In this document: in pieces, positions 11,813 through 21,817 of the stretch
How the letters are laid out: each line of letters starts with the position of its first letter
Numbering within the stretch: position 1 is the stretch's first letter
Assembly: GCF_042477335.2 (NCBI RefSeq)
Contig: NC_091246.1
Location: 207,451,501-207,515,500 of the forward strand
Length of the DNA stretch: 64,000 bases
Direction of reading: 5' to 3'
From: Ovis canadensis
Lineage: Eukaryota; Chordata; Mammalia; Artiodactyla; Bovidae
Program-made: the position numbers and the translations under genes
The notes under the pieces: model-generated
Seen by the model: the letters and a program-made list of their open reading frames with translations, nothing else
Databases searched by the model: none
Told to the model about the DNA's origin: nothing

Positions 11813-13020
11813 AATGGAGCAAGAATTCTCATTTATTTTATCTTAATTTTAATACTGCTCTTTATTTTCCACAAGTTACCTTATCCTTTACTACAGCAGG
11901 TTTCCATCTTTAGTCATTTTCTTGATCTCCTTTCCCATGTCCTTTAGTCCATTTTACAAATAGGGATGTTGAAGGGCAAAAGGTAATTGAATCTACTATT
12001 TGTCAAGTCTGGAGTACAGATAAACCATCAGAAAGCAAAGCACAAGTGCTTCATATTCTTAGTTTCTACTAAAGCCCCGTACTGGCAGAAAAAATACAAA
12101 CAAAGTTCCCCATAACTTCTCCATGGGGACCCTTCTTGGCTGATTTCTTCTAATTCTGTTGCACTGGTTCAGACAAAATCAACCAAGGTCATGACAGTGA
12201 AATGCATATCGCACGCTGATCCCAGAATTTGGATATGAGTTACAAGCATGAACTCAAAGCCAGAACACAGGATCTACCCTGTAATTATTTTATTTTTGAC
12301 TACAGAAAGTCTCAATCAAATGGCTATCCTGTGTTCAAAGCACTATTTTCTGAAAACATCTAGAAACCAACGTATACTTATGTGTAAAATGTACATATTA
12401 AATATAAATGATTCAGCAACATGGATCAGATTTTACATACTGTAAAAAATCTCTTCTTTAAAGCTGATCACCCTAGAAATTACCTTTATCATATTTACAA
12501 ATCTGTTTGAAGATTAAATCTTCCCCCCCCCCCCCTTTACCCAAATTAGTAATCAACTATCAATGTCCCAAGGTTTTATGTTAAAGCAAGAGAATTTCTC
12601 TAGGCTGTGGTTAACCACCCTTTGTATTTCTTGTTGTTGTTGTTGTTTTTTCTTAACTCCTCTGACAGTTTTGTCACACTGGGAGCTCACCCTCTCTAAA
12701 ATTAAGACAGTGACAATAGTATTAGTGGCTATTGAGGAGTATGTGTCTAGGTCAAAAATAGAATGGGGCTTCATTCCAAGAAACTCATCACACAGAGATT
12801 GCCTAGACCTGACCTTCCACCATAGAGGAACAAGTTAGAACAAGCTCTTGGAATGGTTGTATATAGTCAAGGCAATCTGATTATCAAGGCAAAGCTTAAT
12901 AACCCCCACAGTGCAGATGCCAGGTCACTAGAGAAATCCAAGTCCTTGACCTTGGAACTCCATGAGTAAGTCAGCATCTGATGTACAGATGAAGCCCAGC
13001 CTGAGAAGCATTAAAGCAAT
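11813..13020. other. Unique interval with poly-C and GTT runs
   Basis: No interspersed repeat recognised. It holds a 13-base C run at 12523-12535 and a short (GTT)n at about 12632-12648. Confidence 0.5.
12523..12535. repeat. Poly-C tract (C13)
   Basis: An uninterrupted run of 13 C in AT-rich surroundings. Length is liable to sequencing error or polymorphism. Confidence 0.85.
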
Positions 13021-13021
13021 G

Positions 13022-13163
13022 TTTGCTATTCAGTCCCCAAGTTGTGGCCAACTCTTCACAACCCCACAGACTGCCGCACGCGAGGCTTGCCTGGCCCCCA
13101 CCATCTCCCAGAGTCTGCCCAAGTTCATGTCCACTGAATTGGTGATGCTATCCAACCAAACAG
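13022..13163 (-). mobile_element. BovB LINE 3' end, truncated
   Basis: Reverse BovB terminus of about 140 bp (attcagtccccaagttgtgg ... ggtgatgctatccaacc). Diverged from the younger copies. Confidence 0.75.
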
Positions 13164-13880
13164 ATATTGTTTAAAATCACTGATATTTGGCCATCATACA
13201 TCAAACTGGTTTGAAAATCAATTATAATCTTTCTACTAAGGGGTTAGATCCAGAGACTAGCAGAGACACAACCCTCATTACATACATTGGAAAGTAACCT
13301 CCACCAAGAATCACAAGCAGGTGGGTTAAGACCTCCCTTGGACAAGGTGTTCTCTGCATTTATTTTTCTGTGGGAAATAAGAAGACCTCACTGCTGGGGC
13401 TTGGGTTAAATAAATAAATAAACCCCGTCCCCAGCTTCCCAGTTACAGATGAGAGTGTGTTCCTTGTGTTCAGCATCCTGATTACAGGTGAGAGCGTTCC
13501 TTGTGTTCTGCCAAGTGGAGGTCCTTCTTAACTCCTCTTCTCTCCCTCACCTCCACTAACCTGTCGGGTCACCAGGCCAAGTTCAGACTGACATTCTTCT
13601 GCATTTTGTCCTCAGTGTTGGCATAAGTAACATCCTGCTTCAAATAAGGTTAAAAAAAAAAAACCCTCATAAAGCTCCTTGGACATCAAATGGCTCTTAC
13701 AAAACAACAATTTGATGAATTAAGTGTAAATGAATCAGAAACATGTGGATCAAGTTTCCCTCAGAATACGCATGGGTTTAAGTATTCAGAGGGAAAGTGC
13801 TTGGGAAAGACGTGTTCTGAACCCAAAATGTTTGAAAAATAAGCTCAAACTTCTTTGGCAGTTTCCCCACCCCAGATCAA
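13164..13880. other. No recognised gene
   Basis: Unique sequence with a short (AAAT)n at about 13408-13424 and an A-run at 13650-13662. A direct near-repeat gttccttgtgtt occurs at about 13460 and 13497. Confidence 0.45.
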
Positions 13881-13882
13881 CC

Positions 13883-14033
13883 CGCGTGATAAATATTGGT
13901 GTGTGTAGGTATAGCGCAGGGTCACGGGGGGCGCTCGCAGCCCCGCCGCCACGACTAATAACTATGGTATATGGAGTGAGCCGTGAAGAGGGGCTGCGGG
14001 GCTGAGGCCTCCGGCTCGCCTGTGTTCCCACTC
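13883..14033. promoter_or_regulatory. Small CpG cluster, possible regulatory element
   Basis: Roughly a dozen CpG dinucleotides lie within ~150 bp (cccgcgtg, gggcgctcgcag, ccccgccgccacg, ggctcgcc) in a region otherwise nearly free of CpG. It is followed by unique sequence with a pyrimidine tract and AG at about 14175-14192. Too small for a classical CpG island, and no transcript start can be read from sequence alone. Confidence 0.4.
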
Positions 14034-14044
14034 ACCCCGGGTTT

Positions 14045-15010
14045 GTTTTTGTTTGGTTTTTCATATGAGAGCAGAACCGTTGTAATGATTTCCACTACCA
14101 CTCCCCTCCCCATCGTTTTATTCCCATCGCTGAAACCCTCGGGGAGAATCTACTGTGTGTGACAAAGAAATATGTCTTTTCTCTGTGTTACAGACCTTGG
14201 ATTGCATCCAGGGCCCCCCTTTTCCCCGGAGTCCCGCTCTGCTCGTTTACGATTCGCATTTCATTGCGGTACACTGAACCCGGCAAGAAGTTGTCTGAAC
14301 CAGCAGAATGGTGAAAGCTAAAAGTAGCAAGCAAGAAGTCTCCATTCTCATTCTGCCCAGAGTCTGCACTGCCAGGCATCTAAAGCCAAATTTGATCTAA
14401 AATTTATACAAGCAAAGAACATCAACATGAGTATACTCCGTCTCTCTTCTCTTCCCCTTTCCCAAGACCCTCTTGACCTGGGAACCTCTATTTTATGTTT
14501 AATTTAATTTGGGGTTGCTAATTATCATCTTTTTCTTTTCCCCCACCCTTATTTGATCTTGTCATTCACTTTCACAAGGTCCTCATTTTATTTTTTTTAT
14601 GAAAACTATGAACTCCAAAGAGGAAGGAGTAGGCACAAGAAGAGAAGTATAATATTTGGAAGGAAAAATTCAATTTAGAAGGTCTTAAAATACACCAAAT
14701 GTATTCTATATAGGGAAAGAATATATTAGCATTTTTATAAATGCTAATGAAAGAGTTATAGGAGAGTTTGTTTGTTTGTTTGTTTTTAATGAAGTCATCT
14801 CTGATATTCAGATATGTTAGTTGTGACTACAAAAGAAAAGTACTAATTTTAAGACAGAACTATCTCCTAAACTACACATCCTTTTTTTGGAAGTGATACT
14901 GAAATGTATTCATGGGGAAGTCTTACCAGCACCTCAAAATAACAAGTACTTTCTCCCCTCTATCCCCACCTTTGTTAAAGATAATGGATAAAGTGACTTC
15001 ACACTCCATG
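14045..15010. other. No recognised gene
   Basis: Unique AT-rich sequence with a (GTTT)n run at about 14767-14786. The 63-codon minus-strand frame at 14188-14379 matches nothing known to me. Confidence 0.45.
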
Positions 15011-15023
15011 TCCAAGAGGCCAT

Positions 15024-15236
15024 AAAGTGAAAATGTTAGTCGCTCAGTCATGTTTGACTCTTTATGACCCTGTGAACTGTAGCCCACTAGGCTCCTCTGT
15101 CCTTGGGATTTTCCAGACAAGAATACTGGAGTGGGTTGCCATTTCCTTCTCCAGGGGATTTTCCCAACCCAAGGATTGAACCAGGCTCTCCTGCAGTACA
15201 GGCAGACATTTTACCTTCTAAGCTACCAGGGAAGTC
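15024..15236 (-). mobile_element. Bov-tA SINE with TSD
   Basis: Reverse Bov-tA. A perfect 12-bp direct repeat ccaagaggccat flanks it at 15012-15023 and 15237-15248, which fixes its limits. Confidence 0.93.
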
Positions 15237-15664
15237 CCAAGAGGCCATTATGAGTGATTATTTGCTAAATGCCTCCTATTTCCTTCACACCTGAGCCCCT
15301 CTGCCTGGGTTTGTACAACCACATGCTCATCTGTTTGTGATCTGTGTGTCAGTCCATCATGCACACTACAATCCTAGCAATGTTTTCTTACACACCCCTG
15401 AGTGTGACCCAGCCCTACTGAAATCCTGCCTTGCCTTCCATTCTTGGGGAAACCGGTTCTCAAGGGTCAAGGGGTGGAGGGAAGAGAATTGACTCGAATC
15501 TCCCCCCAGAGTTTTACATTCTGCATTGTTTCTATAACAACCACCCTTCCTCCCTCTTGATTGGGACATAGTGTCAGGGCTTGCAAGTGAGCTGGAAAGG
15601 AATCTGGTTCATTGTGAAGTAGTCACTCTTCCCCTTCCTGCTCACCTCCCTTTCTCCTCCACTC

Positions 15665-16070
15665 CTCAAAACCTTCTAGTCTTGAAGATGGAGTCTAAAC
15701 TCCCCAGGGCGCAGGAGGCCTTGCAGGAGGGGGATCCAGCAGCTCTGCCCCAGCTCTGCCCTGCACATACCCTACTGCGGTCACCCATTCTGACTCTCTT
15801 CTTTTCTATATTGGTAGTGCCTGCTGTTTTCTCCACCTGACTAACTTCCCTAACTAACTCCATCAAGCGTCAACACAAACATTTCTTCTAATCACCTGGG
15901 CACACTGGGCCCTCCACAGGTCACCTGTCTGTCTCTTTCTCAGAGCAGGACTTCCTGAGGAATGAAACCAGATCTTACGAGTCTTCATTCCCCCTAGAAG
16001 ATGTAAATGGTTTTTGAAAAACTAGATTCATTCATGTATAAATAAATAAATGAGTAAAAGAAATCACAGT
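15665..16070 (+). mobile_element. Probable L2 LINE fragment, very diverged
   Basis: Weak L2 character: a ggagtctaaactccccaggg segment, a cttcctgaggaatgaaacca segment, and a terminal aaataaataaatgagtaaa run. I cannot exclude that part is unique DNA. Confidence 0.35.
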
Positions 16071-16334
16071 AGTCAGGTCTATATGAGCTGATTCATATAT
16101 GTTTTGCAAACAATTTGTACTAATATCTTATTATTAAACAATTAATCCAATCTGGCCACTAAGCTACCAGCTATAAGCAGGCTGCCATACAACTGAACTA
16201 GTTATTTTGGTCATCTTAACATGCAAATGAGATTTAGCCATTTATTGATTAAACCATATATGAAATAAATTATCCCTCTAAAAAAAAGAAGTATATAGCA
16301 ACTATTACGAATTTTAAAATACTAACACATTTAC

Positions 16335-16480
16335 TTATTGAGTACTTACTATGTACTGGGCAGTGACTTACGTGTTTTATGTGCATTGATTCATTTAGTC
16401 CTCACAGAAACTCTGCAAGGTATGTGCCTTTATGGTGTCCACTTAACAGATGAGGAAGATATCTACAGGTACCCAGCAGA
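16335..16480 (-). mobile_element. MIR (MIRb-like) SINE
   Basis: Reverse MIRb core: tgagtacttactatgtactg, then tcatttagtcctcacagaaa, then ttaacagatgaggaagat. Confidence 0.75.
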
Positions 16481-16636
16481 ACACACACGGCCCATGTGCT
16501 CACCCAATAGTTTATATCCTGTCTCTCAGGGCACAAATGGGCATTATGTAATTTTTATTAGAAATAGCAAACAATGTTTTCCAAAGGAGAACTATAATTA
16601 TATTCTCTACAGTTTCCATCCTATTTTCAGATCAAA

Positions 16637-16828
16637 GTGAAAGTCTCTCAGTCCTGTTCCACTCTTTGCGACCCAGTGGACTATACAGTCCATGGAATTC
16701 TCCAGGCCAGAATACTGGAGTGGGTAGCCTTTCCCTTCTCCAGGGGATCTTCCCAACGCAAGAATCAAACCCAGGTCTCCCGCATTGCAGGCGAATTCTT
16801 TTACCAGCTGAGCCACAGAGGAAGCCCA
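16637..16828 (-). mobile_element. Bov-tA SINE with TSD
   Basis: Reverse Bov-tA of the subtype with gactatacagtccatgg. An 11-bp direct repeat ttcagatcaaa at 16626-16636 and 16829-16839 defines the ends. Confidence 0.92.
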
Positions 16829-17241
16829 TTCAGATCAAAAAGGCCTTGCAAATCCCAGTTGCTCTTGTAGTTAGATCCTGTCACTTCCATTGGTCAATTC
16901 ATTCATAAAATATAACACAGCAAAAGTTGGGGAGATAAAGTTGTTTCTGACTTAACTGATTTTTGTTCTCTTACCCATAAAACTGGTTTTGAGATGACTT
17001 TAACTTAACGATTCCCTGGAAAGCAAAAAAACTGGGGTGCCCTGAAGTTTTTAGGATACTGGATTCCAGAAAGGGCCAAAGACATGTCAATCAAGGGAGA
17101 AGACACAGAAGCTGGAGTGACCAGGAGAGGCAGGGAGAGGCTCAAGGTCTCTGGCATGGCTGACTATCCACACGGCCTCTTCTCCCCTCAAGACTCTGAA
17201 CTTTTAAATGAAAGCACTTAAAAAAGAGTATTGCCTGTCAA

Positions 17242-17338
17242 AGAGAAGGCAATGGCACCCCACTCCAGTACTCTTGCCTGGAAAATCCCATGGACGGAGG
17301 AGCCTGGGTCCCATGACGCGACTGAAGCGACTTAGCAG
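17242..17338 (+). mobile_element. BOV-A2 SINE fragment with internal deletion
   Basis: Starts with the BOV-A2 5' words agagaaggcaatggcacccc but jumps after ggagcctgg to the distal actgaagcgacttagcag end, so most of both monomers is missing. Confidence 0.75.
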
Positions 17339-17554
17339 ATTACCTGTTAATACTCTGTTTAACCAAGATAGGAAACCAGATTTAGTTAAAGGAAGTGAAA
17401 AACATACTTGTAGCCATGTCATCTCTGGCTATTTCTTTTTGTAATTTTGTGTTATAATTACCTTGAAATAAGCCATGGTCTTATCCCACTTCCCAGAGAC
17501 CCTCAGTTGGGCCTTCTGGTCTACCAGGAGACTCTGTAACCTTGTGTACCTGAC

Positions 17555-17720
17555 ACTGAATTCTGTGCCCAGCTCCTCAGCAGAAAGCAGACCATTTAAC
17601 TCCCTTTGCCTCTCTCTCTCCATCTGTAAAAGATGTGAAATAATGCAGGCCACCTGCTTCCTTCACAGGAGAGTGGTGAGAATTAATGATATCAGGTTAA
17701 TGCTGTCAGCTTTCTGAAGG
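17555..17720 (+). mobile_element. MIR SINE
   Basis: Forward MIR: ttaactccctttgcctctct, then ccatctgtaaaagatgtgaa, then ggtgagaattaatgatatc. Confidence 0.65.
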
Positions 17721-17721
17721 G

Positions 17722-18810
17722 TCCAGGGAATTTGGAATGAGAGACCCCGTATGGATATCAGATATGGTTCCCTAATCAAAGGACTTCGGGCTGTCCATAT
17801 ATCTTCAGAATCAGGGGCAGTGGAACACCAGCTTTTCTATTTGTTATTTGAAATGGTGCCCAAAAGAGAAGAGGACAAGACATGACTGAAGGATATGACC
17901 GAGACAACCCTTCTGGTGACCATCCATTCAACATCTGTCCGAGGGGAGGTGATTACAGGCTTCAGATTGCCAAGTCCATTATCATTAGCACATTATTTGG
18001 TGCTGAATGCATTGAAAGGACAGGTCAGGCCACAAATGTCTTTGTTAAATGGAGAGCAACCCCCACCCTCCTCCTGCACATCCAGGCAAGTGTGCTGCGG
18101 GGTGCCTTTCTCCCCTCCCCACAAGCCTAACTGCACCCCATCCTAGGCCCCTACCCCTCATTTAAGAGTTCATAAATTGTTCCTGCTAGTTTAAGCAAAA
18201 ATGTTCCAAGAGGTAACGGGGCCACAATAATTAATTTTGCTCCTTGACTGGAAGGTGAAAAGCTTTTTATTATGTAAATTATAAATGTCCTGAAGGGAAA
18301 CTTTATCTCTCTCTCACCAATGAGCCCATCAAGCTGCCTGAATCAGGATTTTTTTTTATGTTTATTAGTCTAGGGGGGCCAGTTAGGACGTTTCATAGCT
18401 TCTAAGTGCTGACATTTATCTATTGCTTCCAAATAAGCTTAGTGGCAGGGAGCCATGGGCATATCGCTAAATACGGAGGGGGGGTGGGGGGAGGCCAACT
18501 ACAGCCAGCCAGTGCAAATGGAGCAAACCTCTGGGCCTGAAAGGTAGGTGAGAGCCCACTGGTCCCTGTGCTGAGGGCTTTTGTTTCTCCCTGTATTCCC
18601 CCTTTATCCCATCTTGCTCTCCTGTGATTCCTTCTGACCTGTCTAATTTCTGCCTTAGCTAATGATACCCTGGGGTTCTGTGCACAGCCAACCCTTCCTC
18701 CACAGCCATCATTATCCCTAGCCATACTCTTTAGGCTCTTTGTTTGGGGACCTCTTCACTCTCAAAGAACACTAGAGTTTTTTTCTTCCCTCAGAGGAAC
18801 AATTTTATAC
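17722..18810. other. No recognised gene; G-rich tract at 18475-18493
   Basis: Unique sequence. AT-rich words such as aataattaattttgc at about 18228 are followed by a G-rich tract. Open frames at 17882-18146 overlap each other and match nothing known to me. Confidence 0.45.
18475..18493 (+). promoter_or_regulatory. G-rich tract, potential G-quadruplex
   Basis: Runs of seven and six G separated by one T, with further GG at each side. It could fold as an intramolecular quadruplex; no functional link is visible. Confidence 0.4.
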
Positions 18811-18811
18811 A

Positions 18812-19706
18812 CTACGATTGCATTTTATGTATCAGCTTGACTGGGCCCCAGTGCCCGGATATCTGGGCAAATGTTATTCCGGAGGTTTCTGTGTTTTTGG
18901 ATGAGATTAAACTTTAAATTGGTAAACTCTGAGTAAAGCAGATTATTCTTCATGATGTTGGTGGGCCTCATCCAACCAGTAGTTCAGTTCAGTTCAGTCG
19001 CTCAGTCGTGTCCGACTCTTTGCGACCCCATGAATCGCAGCACGCCAGGCCTCCCTATTCATCACTATCTCCTGGAGTTCACTCAGACTCAAATCCATCG
19101 AGTCAATGATGTCATCCAGCCATCTCATCCTCGGTCGTCCCCTTCTCCTCCTGCCCCCAATCCCTCCCAGCATCAGAGTCTTTTCCAATGAGTCAACTCT
19201 TCGCATGAGGTGGCCAAAGTACTGGAGTTTCAGCTTTAGCATCATTCCTTCTAAAGAAATCCCAGGGCCGATCTCCTTCAGAATGGACTGGTTGGATCTC
19301 TTTGCAGTCCAAGGGACTCTCAAGAGTCTTCTCCAACACCACAGTTCAAAAGCATCAATTCTTCGGCGCTCAGCCTTCTTCACAGTCCAACTCTCACATT
19401 CATGCATGACCACAGGAAAAACCATAGCCTTGACTAGACAGACCTTAGTCGGCAAAGTAATGTCTCTGCTTTGAAGGCCTGAATAAAGCAAAAGACTGAA
19501 CTCTGAGCAAGAAGGGATTCTGCAGCAGATGAGTTTGGACTTGAATTGCACACCCACTCTTTGCTGGGCCTCCAGTCTACTGGCCCACCCTGCAGATTCA
19601 GGACTTGCAGCCTACAGAAGTCAATTCTTTAAAATCTCTATATACAGACATAAGATATAGGTATATACTATTGTTTCTGTTTCTCTGTAGAATCCTGGCT
19701 AATACA
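18812..19706 (+). mobile_element. Old mammal-wide repeat split by BovB (family unassigned)
   Basis: Left part 18812-18980 (tatcagcttgactgggcccc ... ggtgggcctcatccaacc) and right part 19471-19706 (ttgaaggcctgaataaag ... gaatcctggctaatacat) join across the BovB insert. The same family occurs reversed at 44872-45310. It is well known in mammals, but I cannot name the family with certainty; an L1M-type 3' end or an LTR is possible. Confidence 0.6.
18981..19470 (-). mobile_element. BovB LINE 3' end inside an older repeat
   Basis: About 490 bp of reverse BovB coding the C-terminal part of its protein, including the [13 protein letters not shown] and [11 protein letters not shown] segments. A minus-strand frame at 18994-19557 reads through from the host repeat into it, so its first residues are not BovB. 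The 5' end is truncated; no clear target-site duplication. Confidence 0.92.
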
Positions 19707-19985
19707 TATGCCTATGAGTGTATAGACTAAAACACCACTCCACTCCAAAAGGTTAGGGTATATGATAGTGACCTAACAAGCCTTGAGGACAGGTAAGCTT
19801 TGGTGTTCTTATTTGACACAATAACATCTTTTGAGCTCTAGCTGGGCTATTGGGTAACACGTCCTAGACTTCACAGTACAACAGAAAGCTGATAGAAAAG
19901 AAGCAGAGAGAGGTGAGACGGGTGTTTTCTAATCAGTCCCCAGATTTGAGTGCAGGTTCTGCTTCCTTCATTTAGGAAGTAATAA

Positions 19986-20074
19986 CCTATGGCTGATTCA
20001 TGTTGAGGTTTGACAGAAAATAACAAAATTCTGTAAAGCAATTATTCTTCAATTAAAAAATAATTTTAGAAAGA
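19986..20074 (+). mobile_element. L1 3' stub with TSD
   Basis: Only 89 bp of L1 3' end (cctatggctgattcatgttg ... gtaaagcaattattcttcaa plus A-rich tail). A perfect 10-bp direct repeat gaagtaataa at 19976-19985 and 20075-20084 shows a complete, severely truncated insertion. Confidence 0.85.
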
Positions 20075-20251
20075 GAAGTAATAAATATATCTCATTGATG
20101 GAGATATGGCACAATTTCATAAGAAGCTTATAGGAAGAATTTCATCTTCCAACACTACAAAGGTCTAGACACACGGAGGAGATGATACAGTGCCTTGCTT
20201 TCCTGGAGCTTATAACCTAGTGAAGGATTCGGGTATTAAACAGAAAACACG

Positions 20252-20450
20252 TGTGTGCTCAGTTGAGTCAACTCTGCAACCCTTTGGACTGTAGCCTGCC
20301 AGGTTCCTCTGTCCATGAGATTCTCTAGGCAAGAATACTAGAGTGGGTTGCCATTTCCTCCTCCAGGGGATTTTCCTGACCCAGGGATTGAACCTGAGTC
20401 TCCTGTGTCTCCTGCATTGCAGGCAGATTTTTACCCCTTGAGCCATAGAG
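20252..20450 (-). mobile_element. Bov-tA SINE
   Basis: Reverse Bov-tA, from gtgctcagttgagtcaactc to ccccttgagccatagag. It contains a short duplication (tctcctgtgtctcctgcat) in the head. Confidence 0.86.
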
Positions 20451-20529
20451 TCACATGCAAATATATGTCATGATACCTGCTGAATTCCATTAGAGGAAAT
20501 AAATCTGTTTCATTATAAGTTGAAAGGAA

Positions 20530-20739
20530 AAGTGAAAGTGAAGTTGCTCAGTCATGTCTGACTCCTTGCAATACCAGGGACTATAGTCTGCCAGGCTCTT
20601 CCATCCATGGAATTCTCCAGGCAAGAATACTAGGGTGGGTTGCCATTTCCTTTTCCAGGGGATCTTCCCGACCCAGGGATCAAACCTAGGCCTCCTACAT
20701 TTCAGGCAGACTCTTTACCATCTGAGCCACAAGGTAAGC
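20530..20739 (-). mobile_element. Bov-tA SINE
   Basis: Second reverse Bov-tA, 80 bp after the previous one and in the same orientation. No clear target-site duplication. Confidence 0.87.
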
Positions 20740-20741
20740 TC

Positions 20742-21152
20742 AAGAGACAACAGTTTAGAGAAACTGAAAAACAAATCGGAGTTGCCAAAGTTAGGGGAGA
20801 GCATTTCAAGTGAAGCAGCAGCAGATGTGGAGCTTTTAGGCAGGGCAGATCTTGATGAAAAGCAAAGGAAAGGGAATGTGGAGAGTGGAACCCTGGCGTG
20901 AGGAGGGGTAGGCAGAACCAAGCATGCAAGATCCCGTCTGCCCTGAAGAGGAAGCTGTGTTTTCTCCAAGTACAGTGAAAAGCTAGTGAAGTATTTTAAG
21001 CAGAAGAGTGGCATTATCTTAATTTCTATTTGCAAAAATTATTTTGGCTCCCTCTGTGTGGAAAATAGATTGGAGAGTACATACGGGACATTTTTGTTTC
21101 CTTTCTTCTCCAACTGGATAAGGGGAAACCTATATTTGCTATTCCTACCTTG
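20742..21152. other. No recognised feature
   Basis: Unique sequence between a Bov-tA and the U6/L1 insertion. Opposite-strand open frames overlap here and match nothing known to me. Confidence 0.45.
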
Positions 21153-21166
21153 GCTTGTTACCTTTC
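21153..21166. repeat. TSD of the U6/L1 chimera, left copy
   Basis: gcttgttacctttc, immediately followed by the T-run that is the cDNA of the A tail. Identical to 21341-21354. Confidence 0.95.
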
Positions 21167-21270
21167 TTTTTTTTTTTTTTTTTAATTTATTTTTTTTTTT
21201 TACTTTATTTTATTTTACAATACTGTATTGGTTTTGCCATACATTGAAATGAATCCACCACGGGTGTACA
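21167..21270 (-). mobile_element. L1 3' end fused to U6
   Basis: Continues directly from the U6 piece on the minus strand: tgtacacccgtggtggattc, then tggcaaaaccaatacagtat, then an A-rich tail. This is the ruminant L1 3' terminus. U6 and L1 together form one insertion of about 174 bp. Confidence 0.88.
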
Positions 21271-21282
21271 TGCGCAGGGGCC

Positions 21283-21332
<50 letters not shown>

Positions 21333-21339
21333 TGAGCAC
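21271..21339 (-). pseudogene. RNU6: U6 snRNA retropseudogene, 5' 69 nt
   Basis: Read on the minus strand, it starts at the U6 5' end (gtgctcacttcggcagcac) and runs through the conserved ggaacgatacagagaag and catggcccctgcgca segments, then stops about two thirds of the way along the ~107-nt RNA. The rest is replaced by an L1 3' end. The U6 part is close to the mammalian sequence (cttcgg apical loop kept). There is no upstream U6 promoter (no PSE/TATA arrangement visible), so it is not expected to be transcribed as a snRNA. Confidence 0.93.
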
Positions 21340-21340
21340 A

Positions 21341-21354
21341 GCTTGTTACCTTTC
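21341..21354. repeat. TSD of the U6/L1 chimera, right copy
   Basis: gcttgttacctttc, followed by aagtgg. The implied nick tttc/aa is close to the L1 endonuclease preference TTTT/AA. Confidence 0.95.
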
Positions 21355-21618
21355 AAGTGGAGAGATTCTTGCTTATAGGGGGATAGATTTAACTGAAATA
21401 TATCGTTGAAAAATGGAGAAATAAGAGAGAGAGACATGGGTAGGGGAGGGGGTTGAAAGGAAGGAATTATGGTAAATAAGAAGCTTATTTGAGGCTGCTT
21501 TCTTTTTCTGGGAGCAACTTTCAAGGATAGAAAACCAGCGGAGAAGGAAAGGGGAATTTAAACTATTGTGGATTATGATGAGATCTTTCTATATTTATCA
21601 AGAAAAGTAAGTTAAGAA

Positions 21619-21807
21619 TGAAAGTGAAAGTTGCATCTGACTCTTTGTAATCCCATGGACTATACAGTCCATGAAATTCTCCAGGCCAGAATACTGGAGT
21701 GGGTAGCCTTTCCCTTCTCCAGGGGATCTTCCCAACCCAGGGACTGAACCCAGGTCTCCCACATTCAGGAGGATTCTTTACCAACTGAGAGCTACGAGGG
21801 AAGCCCC
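21619..21807 (-). mobile_element. Bov-tA SINE with TSD
   Basis: Reverse Bov-tA with gactatacagtccatg. A 10-bp direct repeat aagttaagaa at 21609-21618 and 21808-21817 marks the ends. Confidence 0.92.
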
Positions 21808-21817
21808 AAGTTAAGAA

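Noticed and set aside
14175..14395. Coding exon after the CpG cluster (pyrimidine tract plus AG)
   Set aside because: The plus-strand frames are short, no donor pairs convincingly, and no protein is recognised.
21271..21339. Functional U6 snRNA gene
   Set aside because: The 3' third is missing, it is fused to L1, flanked by a TSD, and has no snRNA promoter upstream.
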